Assembly (NCBI GenBank): GCA_009823505.1
Contig: VZQC01009966.1
Coordinates: forward strand, 586,345 to 650,344
Length of the DNA: 64,000 bases
From: Rhizomys pruinosus
Taxonomy: Eukaryota > Chordata > Mammalia > Rodentia > Spalacidae
Reading direction: 5' to 3'
The first letter of the stretch is position 1, and every line of letters begins with the position of its first letter. Shown piece by piece: positions 23,811-35,579 of this stretch. The notes below the pieces were generated by a model. That model saw only the letters and a list, made by a program, of their open reading frames with translations. It was not told the DNA's origin and ran no database searches. The position numbers and the translations under genes were made by a program.

Positions 23811-23920
23811 TGGTGCTCACTGTGTAACACAGGCAGGCCTTGAACTTATGGCAGTCCTCCTGCTTCAGCCTCCCAAGCACTGGGATCGCAGGTGTCCTCA
23901 GCTGTGTCCAGCACTGATTG
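23811..23920 (-). repeat. B1-like fragment, antisense, diverged
   Basis: The text 'caggcaggccttgaacttat' and 'cagcctcccaagcactggga' is reversed B1/7SL-like. Confidence 0.65.
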
Positions 23921-25946
23921 TACTGACTATGACACTGAGAGTTGGTGGTGATGCTTGTTTGGGTGCTGAGGCTGGGAAGTAGGCCACAGGGGAGGGTTGC
24001 TTTCTTCTGGCTTAGCCTGCTTGCCAGTAGAGCAGACTTACTTGTTGTTCAGTTGTGTTCTGTCATTTTAATTTGTTTCTAATTAGTGGTTCTGCCCTCT
24101 TGAATTTATGTGATTTACTTGTGAGTTTATTTTGACTTGTGGTTTTATGATGATCCTTCCCTTCTTATTGAACCTTCAGAAAGATATTTATATCCAGACA
24201 CCTCTTGTTTGCAAATGGGCCTCTGGCTGGAATCTTGAATTCTATTCCTTATGGCACTCCTTCTTCCTGGGTGAGTAGGAGGAGTCCATGGCAGCCCCTG
24301 GTGTGGTCCTTCGAGATGAGATTCAGTTCCACAAGGGCTCTGGTAATTTCCTTAGAGTCGGATCTAATAGAGTCTGAATTATTTATAGAAAGGATACTTG
24401 GATTTCTCCTGCATCACATAACCCTTTTGTTTTGCTTTCTGCAAAAGTCTGAAATCCTTGGCCTAGACACTGTTCTTCAGTGGATCATTGCTGTAACAGT
24501 GGTTAACAGCTTTCTCTCTGTAAATTGGGAGTTGTCTTTTGGCCAAGCCATGTGTCATTTACACAGTGTTTTTTAAAAATTTATCACGAACATTATTTCT
24601 TACTTTAAGTCTTATTTTTGAATGGTTTATCCATTACAGATCCAAAGACTGGCTCAGGTAAAGAGGATTTTATTTTAAGGACGGTAGCAGAACTGAAGTT
24701 CCAGCAGCTACATCTGATGCCCCTTGGGGCTTCATAGCCTCTGTCTTAGCGCTCTGTTGTGGGTGCCAGGTCCTTCCCTGTACTGGTTTGTGGTCCCTCC
24801 AGATCCAGCCTTTTGTGGTCTGTGTGTATCTTTTGGCATCTGTTCCTGATGAGGGTCCACTTGTCACTCCCCAGCTGACTTTTTTACGCTGAGCCTGTAA
24901 CATAAGCTACAGGTCCTGCTAAAGGTGGCCGCTCTGACAGAGGAGAACAAGAAGCATGAGGTGCCCCAGCCCAGCCCCTTCCCACTCGTTCTGGTGGTTA
25001 GCAGCATTTGAGACACCAGATTTGGGTCTGGGTCTGAGGCTGCCCTATGGAGTTTTCCGCAGGATACTTCTTGTCGAGGCAGCGTCCCTAGTCACAAAGA
25101 ACAGCTGTCTTGTAACTCTGCCAAGTGACTTTGTAAAATGATTACTGAAATTGCAAAGGGTGAGGAAATAAAAAGAACAACTTTGAAATTGGTATTAGGA
25201 AGGAAAAATACTTAAATCCTTAAGAAAGAGGAGCAGGCTGCAAGGCCTGTTGTTACCTCTAGGGGAAGCCTAGGAAGTTGCTGGCTGGCTCCCTAGTGCT
25301 CAGGACAGGGCTCCCTTTTCAGCCACAAGGAAAGGCATCGTGCCTCTTTCTATGTGTACATATTTAACCCCTCGCACTTTGCTGAAAGCAGCTAAGCTTG
25401 CCTGAAGTCACTGTTAGGACATGAACGTGTTTCCTGTCCTGGGATTTTACCCTTTACCTTTGACATCCCTCATTTCCAGCCTTGCCTTCTGCAAGCGTTG
25501 GAGTTTTGTGAAGAACCCAGCAGTTTCTGTGTCTCATGAGGCTGCTGCAGAAATGCTGACAGGGCTTAACCCTCCTTTGCAGCTGACAGAGCCACCTTGC
25601 CGTGACTCGGTGGCACGCTGGGAGGTGTGGGTGTGTTTGAGAGGGCAACGTGGAGCACAGATGGATTCAAGGCTTTCTTTGAGGCTGTAAGAACCATAGC
25701 AGACAGACTGGAGCAAAGTTACTATTACTATAACAAACAGGACCAGGGACTCAGGCCGTTTCCAGGTCAGACACATCTCAGTGTGCTTGCTTTCCCTTTT
25801 ATTTATTCATTCATTTATTTTGGCAGAAAAAAATACATCAGTATGAATTTCCAAGGCAACTGAGTAGATAAATAAAAGTCACAAAGCCAGGAGCCTGAGA
25901 GGCAGTATGGGAAGAGGCAGTGTGAAATCCGGCTTTGTACCTCTTT
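23921..25946. other. Intronic DNA, no gene recognised
   Basis: No repeat or exon is assignable with confidence. A minus-strand segment at 24,660-24,960 ends in an AAATAAA motif and could be a decayed retrocopy, but no source gene or poly-A was recognised. Confidence 0.45.
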
Positions 25947-26311
25947 GGGCATTTGTGAGATCTGGGTCTGGGTCTGAGGCCTGTGCTGTCCCTGGTGTTG
26001 GAGCACACTGACTGAAGCTGGGCATTTGTGAGAGCTGGGTCTGGGTCTGAGGCCTGTGCTGTCCCTGGTGTTGGAGCACACTGACTGAAGCTGGGCATTT
26101 GTGAGGTCTGGGTCTGGGTCTGAGGCCTGTGCTGTCTCTGGTGTTGGAGCACACTGACTGAAGCTGGGCATTTGTGAGGTCTGGGTCTGGGTCTGAGGCC
26201 CGTGCTGTCCCTGGTGTTGGAGCACACTGACTGAAGCTGGGCATTTGTGAGAGCTGGGTCTGGGTCTGAGGCCTGTGCTGTCTCTGGTGTTGCAGCACAC
26301 TGACTGAAGCT
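25947..26311. repeat. 73-bp minisatellite, 5 units
   Basis: Five complete 73-base units start at 25,947, 26,020, 26,093, 26,166 and 26,239, each beginning 'gggcatttgtgag' and ending ACTGACTGAAGCT. Only a few substitutions separate them, so the array is young or homogenised. The minus strand has no stops in any of three frames across the array because the unit itself lacks them. Confidence 0.95.
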
Positions 26312-26528
26312 GCCTGCTGCAGACGGAGATGATTGTCTGGCTTCCCTGCTAACCTCTGGGTTGTAGAAAGACTGTAACTGGAGTTGGCCCCTTCTCAATA
26401 GGCCTTTTAAAAAGCACTGCTTTGACCACAGAGGAGGAAGGCAGGGCGTCGGTGTCAGATCACCCAAGACCATTGGATTATTGCTTGTTAAATTTGAACA
26501 TGTAGTGAATGACCTGAGAGTTTCTATT

Positions 26529-26747
26529 AAATCAAAGATTCTGGGAGCTGGCTGCTCTTGCAGAAGACCAATGCCCAGTACCCCTATGACAGCTAACATC
26601 CATCTGTATCTCCAGTTCCAGGAGAATCTGATGCCCTCTTCTGACCTCCACAGGCATTGCATTACACGGGTGCACTTACACACATGCATACAGTACACTT
26701 ATACACATAAAATAAAAATAATAAAATATTTTAAATCAAAGATTCTG
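26529..26747 (+). repeat. B2 SINE with perfect 15-nt TSD
   Basis: aaatcaaagattctg is repeated at 26,529-26,543 and 26,733-26,747. The insert is a B2 lacking its first ~30 bases and ending in an A-rich tail. It has a single copy of the internal 17-nt segment. Confidence 0.9.
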
Positions 26748-27099
26748 AAGTAGTATTTCTGAGTGGGCCATGAAATTCTCCCTTGGTTCCAGGGGACGCT
26801 AACTTAGTTTATTTTGTCTGCAAAACTTACAGGCTTAGTAAAACTCAGGCATGAGGTCAGTTTTCCGTGGCACACTGCCCAGGCTTCCACATGGACTTTG
26901 TGCCTGCTTCCTGAGCTTACTGAATATTAGCCATTCTGGGAAGAGGGCCTCTGGCTGTGTGAGAAGGGATACTACCCACAGCAGGGTCTTGCTGTCCCAG
27001 GATCTAGGGCAGACTTCCATAATGCCTCATGAATCCTGTCCCAAGGTAGTCCATTGAGGTTTGTAATCCATGCTGTAATCTGATTCACATCACAGCACT

Positions 27100-28427
27100 G
27101 TGCCATTTTAGTTTAGTTTTCCCCAAAGCATAAAGGACACGCCACTGGCGCTGCAGAGATCACTTCAGTGCTGGCTCCTCTCCTGAGCAGTCAGCCTATC
27201 CAGAGTGTCTTTTCTAGAGAAGGCTAGGTCCTCAACACCTGACCACCGTCCGCTGCCAGTATTTCCTCAGCCAAGGTTGAGCTCTGCTACCCATTTCTGC
27301 AGTTCTGTGCTGACTCTTTTCCAGCTGAGCTTGTACAGGTCATATGCATGCTGATACCAATGCTGTAGGTTCATATGAACTGGGTCCCAGGAGCTTGTAG
27401 GATTCATTTCCATTTGGTCTTGCACCACCTCTCTGGCTCTTAAAATCTTACCATCCCCTCTTCCGAAGTGTTCTCTGAGCCCTGGGTGGGTGAAGCTGAG
27501 TATAGGCAGCCTGTCCATGGAACCACACTCTGTAGACTCCTAAACTTCAAGGTTTGGCCATTTGGGCCCTTTTGGGTTCCTGGTCTCCTGTTGCATGGAT
27601 GAGCTTCTTCCTCAACAAGAGTTCAGAGGTAGTTAATGCCTTCTTGGGTCCTTATTCTATGAGGCTTGGGTCTTGTGTGTAGAGGCTGCATTGTAGCTCT
27701 GTTGCCTAGGCATGAGCCATTCACAGACCATGTCTGTGTGTGTCCAGTTGTGGGACTCTGTACTGTTCGCATCTGGAGAAAAAGAAGCTTCATTTCTGAG
27801 TGGTGTCTGGGATATTTGTCTGTAAATATACGGATACTTCTTTTGGAGTTAGTAAAATGTTACCTTAGCCCAGGGATGTGTCTACCTTGTGGAAGTGTCT
27901 AAGATCTGTGACCTCTCCAGATGTGTACACCTGGCTATGTTAACAATACCACACACGAGTTTCCTTCCACTGAGTGGGCTTTGGGTCCAATTGTTTAGCC
28001 ATTGATTTTCCTCAATATAGAAGTGCAGCTATCGAACCAACGTCATATGCTGTGCTGGTCATTGAGGTGGATATCTGGTCTTGAGGCTGATGTTGGACTA
28101 TCTATTGATGATCTCACTGAGTGGCTTACATAGTGCTCTCCACAGCTCTGAGAGCTGGCCTTCAGGGGTGTGGGCTTCTAGGTCAGATCCAGCTCCATTG
28201 CTCAAGATCCAGTCTCTGAAATAAGTCCTGTCTTCAGCAATAGGGTCTCACCTTCAGGTTCTGGGAGGCAATCACGGGCTGTGGCAATAGCCTGTGTGAT
28301 TTTGTGAGTCTCTTGGACTGCTCTGGCCAACAACTCAAAGGAAGGTTTCTCCTGTCTGGTACTGTTTCTTGATAAGCAGCCTTCATCTTTCCATATGGAC
28401 TCATGTGGAGGTATTGTGTGTGTGTGC

Positions 28428-28473
<46 letters not shown>

Positions 28474-29030
28474 GTGTGTGCGTGTGTGTGTGTGTGTGTG
28501 TGTTTTGTCACTAGATGTTAGACTAATGTGATTCTTTCAGTTTTTTTTTTTCTTTTTTACCCCAGCTGGGCGTTATTTATCTCTCCTCTCTCCTTTACCT
28601 GTCTAGCCCTTTCTCCATGTCTTCTCCATGCTATCTCCATTTAAAGTATTCCCACTTCTCCTCTGGCCCCACTTCTCTTGGGCTCCTCTTCCCCACTCCC
28701 TGTTTTATCCCTCCTTTCCTTCTATAACCCTTCCTCTCCCCTCCCATTTAGACACCCTGATTTATCCATACCTGTCACTTACTAGCCTTCTGTCTCAGGT
28801 TCCCTCTTTCCTTTTACCTTCCTGATTCCTTTTCATTTGCCTGGTTCTTGCAGTTACATCATGGTATAATCTTACATATATGGATTTGTTGCTAGGATCC
28901 ACAAATGATGGACAACATATATCGTTTGTTTTTCTGAGTCTGTTACTTTACTTAGCATAATAGCTTCTAGTTCCATACCACATTTTGTTATCCACTCATC
29001 AGATGAGGGACACTTAGCTTGCTTCCAGTT
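27100..29030 (-). mobile_element. L1 3' region, antisense (copy C)
   Basis: A long antisense L1 3' UTR-like text runs from about 27,130, with 'gagtgggctttgggtccaat' near 27,973. A pyrimidine-rich region follows at 28,560-28,830 and ORF2-end-like text at 28,890-29,010 ('tctagttccataccacattt'). About 950 bases (27,130-28,080) align with 31,320-32,590 in the same orientation. The family (Lx-like) is by recognition only. Confidence 0.65.
28413..28503. repeat. (TG)n microsatellite
   Basis: About 45 TG units with occasional CG variants, inside the antisense L1. Confidence 0.97.
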
Positions 29031-30432
29031 CTTCATGGGAAAGTGGAACCAAAGGAACCAAGCACCATGTGGGGTCGGCCTACAGGCTTTCCAGGGATGG
29101 TTGCAACACCCGTCATTTTTAATATTGAATCATGGTGAGAACTCCATCCTGTTTCAGTTTTGTGGATGGACTGCTGTCTGTAAACCTTGTAACACTGTAT
29201 CCAGTTTATATAGCATGTTGGATTTCTGGTGGCAAAAAAGTAGCTCTGTATCTGTGTTAGTGATTTAAAACAATTTGCTTCTTTAGAAAATAAGTATTAT
29301 GAAAATTTTAAAAAGCAATTTAGGAGAATGAGCCAAATAATAAAGAGTGCGGGGAGCATTACCTATATAACAAAAGCTGTGTAGGTGGAATAGAGATGGT
29401 CAGGTTAAGAGGTGCTGACTAGACTAGCACAGTGTGCCAAAGTTGATTTTTCTTATATGGAAAGTCGTGCTGCATAGGGAACCTCTGCTGCATGTGCTGG
29501 CTGGTGGCTTGACAAACGAGTTCATAGGAACTTACAACTAGGAAAGATGGTTTTAGCATGAATACCAGCAAGCACAAGACAGCACAGCTTGGTAAGCCGA
29601 GCATGCATCTTCCTTGTCTCTTCAAGAGCTAGGGCTTTGGTTGTGGGTGCTGCTGAATGTCTGGTCTGCAGCTCTTTGCTTGTTGAGTCTTGTAGCTGCT
29701 GAAATGGCCTTAGTTTGCTTTAGTCTGCCTCATGTCCTCATTAGTTACACACCGTTCTCCAGTGTTTTTCTTGGTGATAACTCCAACACCCACACCAGAA
29801 AAGCACCGGAAGCCTGCATTCTCTTGCACAATGAATCCTTTGCTCTCCCTTCTCACTGTGCTCAGCTCATTGAGGAGTGACTGGACCCGGAGAATCCCTT
29901 GGCATGGCACGGCACGGCACGGCACGGTATGGCACGGCACGGCACGGAACGGCTGCTGGGTGCATGCAGGACAGTTACATGGCACTTCAACCCATAGCAC
30001 GCTCTTTTGCTTTACACACATTTCTGCTTTCCAGTCATGGGCCTTGATTCTTTCCTTCTCTTTGGTTAGGAAAGAGGGTTAATATGAAAAACTAGGATTG
30101 TCTTCTACTCATTTGCTTGGAGTAAAGTACTAATTACTTCATTCAGGATTATAGTAATTATTTTTAGAGGTGGAAGAGAATTGCCTTCTATGGTGTTTCC
30201 TAATTCAATTTCCACGCTACAAACACTTTTTTGGGGGAGGGCATTGTTTAAATGTAAAAATATAAAAAAACCATTAAAGACAGTGCAGCACCTGGGATAA
30301 ACACAACTTTTGGTGAACATATTTTGTACTTTTTGCATGATTTTCTTTTTGCATGATTTTTTTCTTCCATGTCCTTAGTCTTTTTGCTCTTATCCAGAAG
30401 GGTCTCCCTCATGCTGTGCCAGAGCACAGGCT
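29031..30432. other. Intronic DNA, no gene recognised
   Basis: Apart from the pentamer array at 29,899-29,951, I see no exon or assignable repeat. Confidence 0.5.
29899..29951. repeat. (GGCAC)n pentanucleotide array
   Basis: About ten GGCAC/GGCAT units, giving a CpG-containing patch in otherwise CpG-poor DNA. Confidence 0.92.
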
Positions 30433-30770
30433 CGGAAGAGCAGACTTCTTTTTTTTTTAATTTTTTAAATTTATTTTTGAGGTTCTTAGCCTCAGCCTTT
30501 AATGGCTGTGCTATCCCTCCAGCCCTTAATTTATTTTTGTTTGTGTATGAATGTCCTGTCTGCATGTAGGTTTGTGCAGTCGTGCAATGCCGCGGAGGTC
30601 AGAAAAGGGTCTCGGATTCCTCTGGAACTGGAATTCTCCTGGAATTGGAGTTACAGACGGTTCATAGCCGCCATGTGGGTGCTGGGGATCGAATCCGGGT
30701 CCTCTGCAAGAGCGGTCGGTGCTCTTAACCGCTAGGCTATCTCTCCAGACCTCCGGAAGAGCAGACTTCT
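30433..30770 (-). repeat. Nested B2 SINE insertion with 17-nt TSD, antisense
   Basis: cggaagagcagacttct is repeated perfectly at 30,433-30,449 and 30,754-30,770. The insert contains an outer partial SINE (30,450-30,525, ending 'gctatccctccagccctt') and a full young-type B2 in reverse (30,527-30,752) with the 17-nt internal duplication. Confidence 0.88.
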
Positions 30771-30924
30771 AATACGGCGAGTGTTCCATCATCAGCAAAA
30801 CTGTGACCATAAACTGTATGTTTGTATAATTTCCTCTGTTGCTCTTTGTTTTTAATTACCTATGAATACGCATTGTAGGTTGATTTTTTTTTTAAGGTTC
30901 TTTAAATGTTTTCTCCATTTAAAA

Positions 30925-31157
30925 AATTTTTTTAAATATTTTATTGATTATTATTTTATGTGTATGAATGTATTGCCTGCATATGTATAAGTGCACCCAT
31001 GTTGTGCATTGTCCACAGAGTCAGAAGAAAGTGTTGGATTCCCCTGGAACTGGAGTTACAGACAGTTGTCAGCCACCATGTGGGTGCTGGGAATTGAACC
31101 TGGGTCCTCTGCAAGAGCAGCCGGTGCTTTCAACCACTGAGCCATCTCTCTAGCCCC
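30925..31157 (-). repeat. B2 SINE, antisense (no 17-nt duplication)
   Basis: The tail 'ttatgtgtatgaatgtattg', a single 'cctggaactggagttacaga' and the reversed head 'gagccatctctctagcccc' identify an older B2. Confidence 0.9.
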
Positions 31158-31249
31158 AGAAGATATATTTATTTTAAAAAATCGATGTTTGTGTGTATCT
31201 CATATAGAACATCTTAATCAACTTTATACTCCCTCCCCCATTAGTAAAT

Positions 31250-32800
31250 GGCCATAACCCCCCCCCCCCACACACACACACTGGATGTCATACATTCTGT
31301 CATTTGTGCTAAGGCCTATCAGGTCAAGTTAGTGTCCCCAGATGTCCCTCAGTGCAAGTTCATCCATTGCGGTCTAATCAGCCTATCTAGAGTCCTCCCT
31401 CTCTTTCAGAAGATCAGGTCTTCCTCACCCAGCAGTAATCAGCCGATAATTCTTTGACTAAGATTGGGGCCTGCTGCCCATTTCCAGAGTTCTGTGTTGG
31501 GTTTTTGTCTGCTTGAGTTTGCATGGATCTTGTGCATGCTGACACCCTTTCTGTAGGTTCATATGAGCAGGTTCCCAGGAGCCTGGAAGAGTCTGTTTCC
31601 ATATGGTCGTGCACCTTCTCCCTGGATCTTACAATCTTTCTGCCTCCTTGTGCTGGATAGCTTTAGTGTCAACTTGACACACCTGGGTTGAGGGAGCCTG
31701 AGCTGGGGAATTGGCTCCTTTGGACTGGCCTGTGGCCACATCTGTGGAGTATTGTCTTGATCGCTGAGCAATGTGGGAGCGCCCAGCCCACTATGGGTGG
31801 TGCCACCCTTGGGCAGGTTGTTGTGTACTATATAAGAGGGCAGGCTGGGCATGGGCCAGGGGAGCAAGCCAGTAAACAGTATTCCTCCATGGCCTGTGCT
31901 TCAGCCCCTGCCTCCAGGTTCCTGCCCTGATTTCCTGCCTTGGGCTCCCTGCGTGAAGAACTGTGACCCAGGAGATGTGAGCTGAATAAACCCTTTCCTT
32001 CCCAAGTTGGTGTTGGTCAGAGTGTTTTGTCACAGCAATGGAAGACAAACTAGAACACTCCTCTTCCACAATTGTCCCTGAGCCCTAGGTGGATGGAGTT
32101 TATTCTGAGAGTTCTATCCAAGGACCCACACTCTGCAAACTCTTCCTCTCTATGCTTTGGGAATTTGTGGCCATTTTCTCGTGGCCTTTGTTGCATGAGA
32201 GAGCTTCATTGATGAGAACTGAGAGATGCACTAGTGTTCTCTTTGCCCCCTGTTCTATGTTCTGTGAGCCTTAGGTGTAGAGGCTGCATCTCACAAACAA
32301 TCTCTGTATATGGCCAGTTGTGAAACTCTGTAATAATTTAAAGAGCCATATTTTGCACATAGTAAGAAAGTACATTTGTCTAGGGATGTGACAGTCTTGC
32401 GGGTTTCTCTAAGATCTATGACCTGTCTATCCATGTGTATTTGGCTAGATTTACAGTTCCACACATGTGTTTCCTCCTATTGAGTGGGCTTTAAGTCCAA
32501 TTAGGTAGCAGTTGATTACTCCCAAGATAAAAGTGCCACTAGCGCACCAGTATCGTTTGCTATGCCAGTCATTGATGTGGTTATTAGGCCTTGAAACTGG
32601 GGAGGGATCATGGAATAATGTTCAGTGTCTGTTTGGATACTGGTTGGAGGGAAGTAGAAGGTGACAGCTTCTGCCCCACACACCCATTCTGGGATCTAAG
32701 CTTCTCCTTGTGCTATCCCAGCTTTGTTCATGTCTCCCAGGTCCTTCTTGGAGATGTTTAGGGGCTGCTTATCTGGAAGCAGCTGGGAAATGCAGGTAGC
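31250..32800 (-). mobile_element. L1 3' region, antisense (copy D), split by an LTR
   Basis: It aligns by eye with 27,130-28,080: shared landmarks are the 'tctgtaggttcatatgagca' area, 'gagtgggctttaagtccaat' and 'gtcattgatgtgg'. The alignment is interrupted exactly at the LTR 31,649-32,057, then resumes at the 'cctcttccacaattgtccct' text. It carries a C run at 31,259-31,269. Confidence 0.65.
31649..32057 (+). mobile_element. MaLR-like solo LTR, copy B, with 5-bp TSD
   Basis: The 409-base element begins TGTGCTGG and ends AGAACA (TG...CA), with CTCCT directly on both sides (31,644-31,648 and 32,058-32,062). It has a 'tactatataagagggc' TATA-like motif near 31,826 and AATAAA near 31,984. A 5-bp duplication is the usual mark of ERVL/MaLR integration. 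It splits L1 copy D. The copy at 5,892-6,305 is closely related. Confidence 0.82.
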
Positions 32801-32882
32801 TAGAAGAAAAAGATGAGTTCATCTGTACACCTGGTGTTTAATGGACCCTGAAATAGTGTCATTTCATGCCAGGGCAAGGACA

Positions 32883-32946
32883 CTAATGGGAGGGAGGGGG
32901 AAGGGGGAGGGGGAGGGAGAGAGGGAGGGAGAGAGAGAGGAGAGGC
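32883..32946. repeat. (GGGA/GA)n purine tract
   Basis: All-purine stretch of GGGA and GAGA units. Confidence 0.9.
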
Positions 32947-33641
32947 GAGACAGAGACACATAGAAAGATTCTCCCACGCAGTCGTGGAGACCTCGGAAGA
33001 GATCGTCTCTTGAAATCCTGCAGACCTAAGTGGTTCTGTGTTCATGTACTGTGCCCTTTGGAAGCTGGTAATTCATAAAACCAGATCTGATTCCTGTCTG
33101 AGTCAGAAGCTGAGGGCCTGGTGAGTCAGATGGTATTCCATGGGTAGGAAAAGTCCATGTCACAGCTTAAGCAGGAGACAAAATTCAAAAAGGAGCAGTT
33201 TCCCCCTTCCTGCTACCTGGTGCTTCACTCCTGCCCTTAGAACATTGGGAGATACGTGCCACCCTGGGGAGCACCAAGTGTGCATATTCACGTGCTTATC
33301 TCATCTAGAAGGCCCTCACATACCCAGAAACAGTGTTTAATTTGGCTCACTGTGGTGTAGTCAGGTTAATGCATAAACTTAACCATTACACCTACTAAAT
33401 ACACGCAAATACCACATAGACAGTTCTGCTGCAGCATCACAACCTTCCAGGAGGGAACATGCATAGGAAATATCAGTGCATGCTGGAAGAGCACAGGATA
33501 GCACATCTGAAAAAGTACAGAAAACAAGAACAGCTCAGTGCCATTGATGACCACCAATTAAAAATTAACATAAATGTGTGCAAGTGTATTGTAATTTTTT
33601 AACTTGAAATTTAAAACCTACTATAAAATATATCTAAATAT

Positions 33642-33793
33642 AGCCAGGCATGGTGGCACATGCCATTAATCCTAGCACTTGGGAGGCAGAGGCAGGCGGA
33701 TCTCTGTGAGTTCAAGGCCAGCCTGGTCTACAGAGCAAGCTCCAGGACAGCTGGGAATAAAGGGAGACCCTGTCTCAAAAATACATACATACA

Positions 33794-33823
<30 letters not shown>
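33642..33823 (+). repeat. B1 SINE with (CATA)n tail
   Basis: 'agccaggcatggtggcacat' starts a full B1 ending CCCTGTCTCAAAAA, with its tail converted into a run of about 10 CATA units (33,783-33,823). Confidence 0.95.
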
Positions 33824-33828
<5 letters not shown>

Positions 33829-34407
33829 TATTATACTTATGTTGAGGGAATCTTGAAGTCCTCACTCCAGACAATGTGGATCCTTAAATGTTTTTGATTC
33901 AGGAATTATTATCTTGAACAGATTTCTTTGACCTCTCAGTCTGTTTCTGTTCAAAGTAGACATTTGATACAAAATGCTTAAAGAGCTCCTGTCATGAATC
34001 CTGTCCTCTTTCATTTTAGATATGAAAATCTTAGCTGGGCCTGAGAGTCTTGAGTACAGCAGTGGAAGGAGGTGTAGAGCCCGAGTGATGCCTGCGGTGC
34101 TGGGTGCGCTGCACACGGGCACTCATCTAACCTGCACCTGCATCTAGCCCTGTAGTGTGTATCATTGCCTCGGGATGACTGATGAAGAAGCTGGGGTGGA
34201 GAACTTATGATGAGTCCTACACCAGACTCTTTAGTAGTAGAGCTCAAATAAGTCACCCCAGAGGAGTGGCATTTTTCATTGTTTTTAGAGAATATTAAAT
34301 ATAATAAAGTCAAGACTCATAATCTGTTTTTAGAAAAGTGAGATTTGTGAATATATGGACCTCTGAATTTAAAGACAACATAGGAAAAAGTTGTCCTGAA
34401 CTAGTAT

Positions 34408-34700
34408 CTTAGTCAACTCATGCTGCTATAACCAGTTGCCTTAGACTGAGTAATTTACAAACAACAGAAGTTTAGTGCTTGCAGTTGAGGGGCCGGGAAG
34501 TTCAGGAGGAGCACAGATGCACTTCTTCGCTGTTTACTTATGTGGCGGAGGGGGCAGGGAGCTGGCTGGAGCCTCCTTGATAAGGGTTCTAATATTGTTC
34601 ATAAATTGTTCAGTTTCCAAAGGCTCCATTTCTTAATTCAGTCACATTGGATGTTAGGTCCCAACTAGGGACACCAGTATCAGACCATAACAGGTGGTTT
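34408..34700 (-). mobile_element. MaLR-type LTR, antisense, diverged
   Basis: 'gactgagtaatttacaaaca' and the preceding CATGCTGCTATAACC text are the reverse of the conserved 3' end of MaLR LTRs. The far end, 'gttaggtcccaactagggac', is also MaLR-like. Confidence 0.65.
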
Positions 34701-34719
34701 GTGAATATCTTTTTTATTT

Positions 34720-35560
34720 TTATTTTTTTTTTAGTTTCTGTGAATAAGTTTTATTGTCAGTCTGCTACTCTTCAGGGCCTGGTGGTGGATAAAACTATTT
34801 CAAAGAGATAGAAACCCCCCAAACCCAAACCACAAAATCCCCCTAAACATGAAGTAAAACAAATACCAAAATGAGCATGTGGTACAGCCTTGCAGTCCCC
34901 ACACTCCGGAGGTAGAAGTGTCCGTTGTTGAAGTCATCCCCAGCTACCCAGAGTTAAAGGCCACCCTACTCTACAGGAGACCTTTCCAAAACAAGCAAGC
35001 AAGCAAACAACCCCCCCACTGCCAAAATCACCCACCTACAGATTGGAGAGTTGTGTGTGGGCTTGGGACACCCTTCCGCAGACTTAGAAACCCTGAGGGT
35101 CGGGTTGGTTGTCTGGTTTGTCATCTTTGCCTTGGTCCCCAGATGTTGGGGTTGTGCTGCTTGAGGATGGAAGCTCAGGACATGGGCCAGAGGTGCTTGC
35201 GCTCAGTTCTCTGAAGCAGGACCCATCAGAATCATCAGGCCTATGGGTCTTCCTGCAAAGCTCCTTGTACTTGTGAAGGAGGAACCAGTGCTTAACTTGT
35301 TCCCCTTTCATGTTGAGTTTTACAGTCAACCTGGCTAAGGTCAGAGTCCTCCTGGAAATGCTCTTCACGTTTGGATTCCTGCTCCCATCTGAGAACTCCA
35401 TTAAGGTTATATGTGTAAGGGTTCATCTCCAAGGCAGCTCACTCAGTTCAGGTGTTTGAGGTTCTGTTCTGAGAACCTAAGCTTAAATTGTGTATCTTGT
35501 TGTGGGTGTCACCTGAAGAGGGTCAGGGGAGAAGAGGCTTGCACCAGCCGGCCTCCTTTG
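34720..35560 (-). pseudogene. Possible retrocopy with homeodomain-like remnant
   Basis: An A-rich tail on the minus strand (34,730-34,710) follows an AATAAA at about 34,754-34,748, suggesting a retroposed 3' UTR. Further upstream on the minus strand, the frame 35,401-35,087 (105 codons) contains NPNVKSISRRTL and LARLTVKLNMKGEQVKHWF, which fits the helix 2-turn-helix 3 pattern of a homeodomain ending in the invariant WF. The residues after WF (LLHKYKEL) lack the normal Asn51 and the basic pair. A B1-like piece at 34,880-35,010 separates the two parts, so their unity is inferred. No source gene was recognised. Confidence 0.4.
34880..35012 (+). repeat. B1-like SINE, diverged
   Basis: 'catgtggtacagccttgcag', 'acactccggaggtagaagtg' and a (CAAG)n A-rich tail fit an old + strand B1. 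Confidence 0.6.
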
Positions 35561-35579
35561 TGGATGGGGCCGAGCAGGA

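Noticed and set aside
24660..24960. Possible retrocopy ending with an AAATAAA motif
   Set aside because: No source gene, poly-A or TSD could be recognised; left as unassigned.
25815..26698. Antisense 286-codon frame and its two companions
   Set aside because: Produced by the 73-bp minisatellite; the non-repeat part reads into SINE-like sequence.
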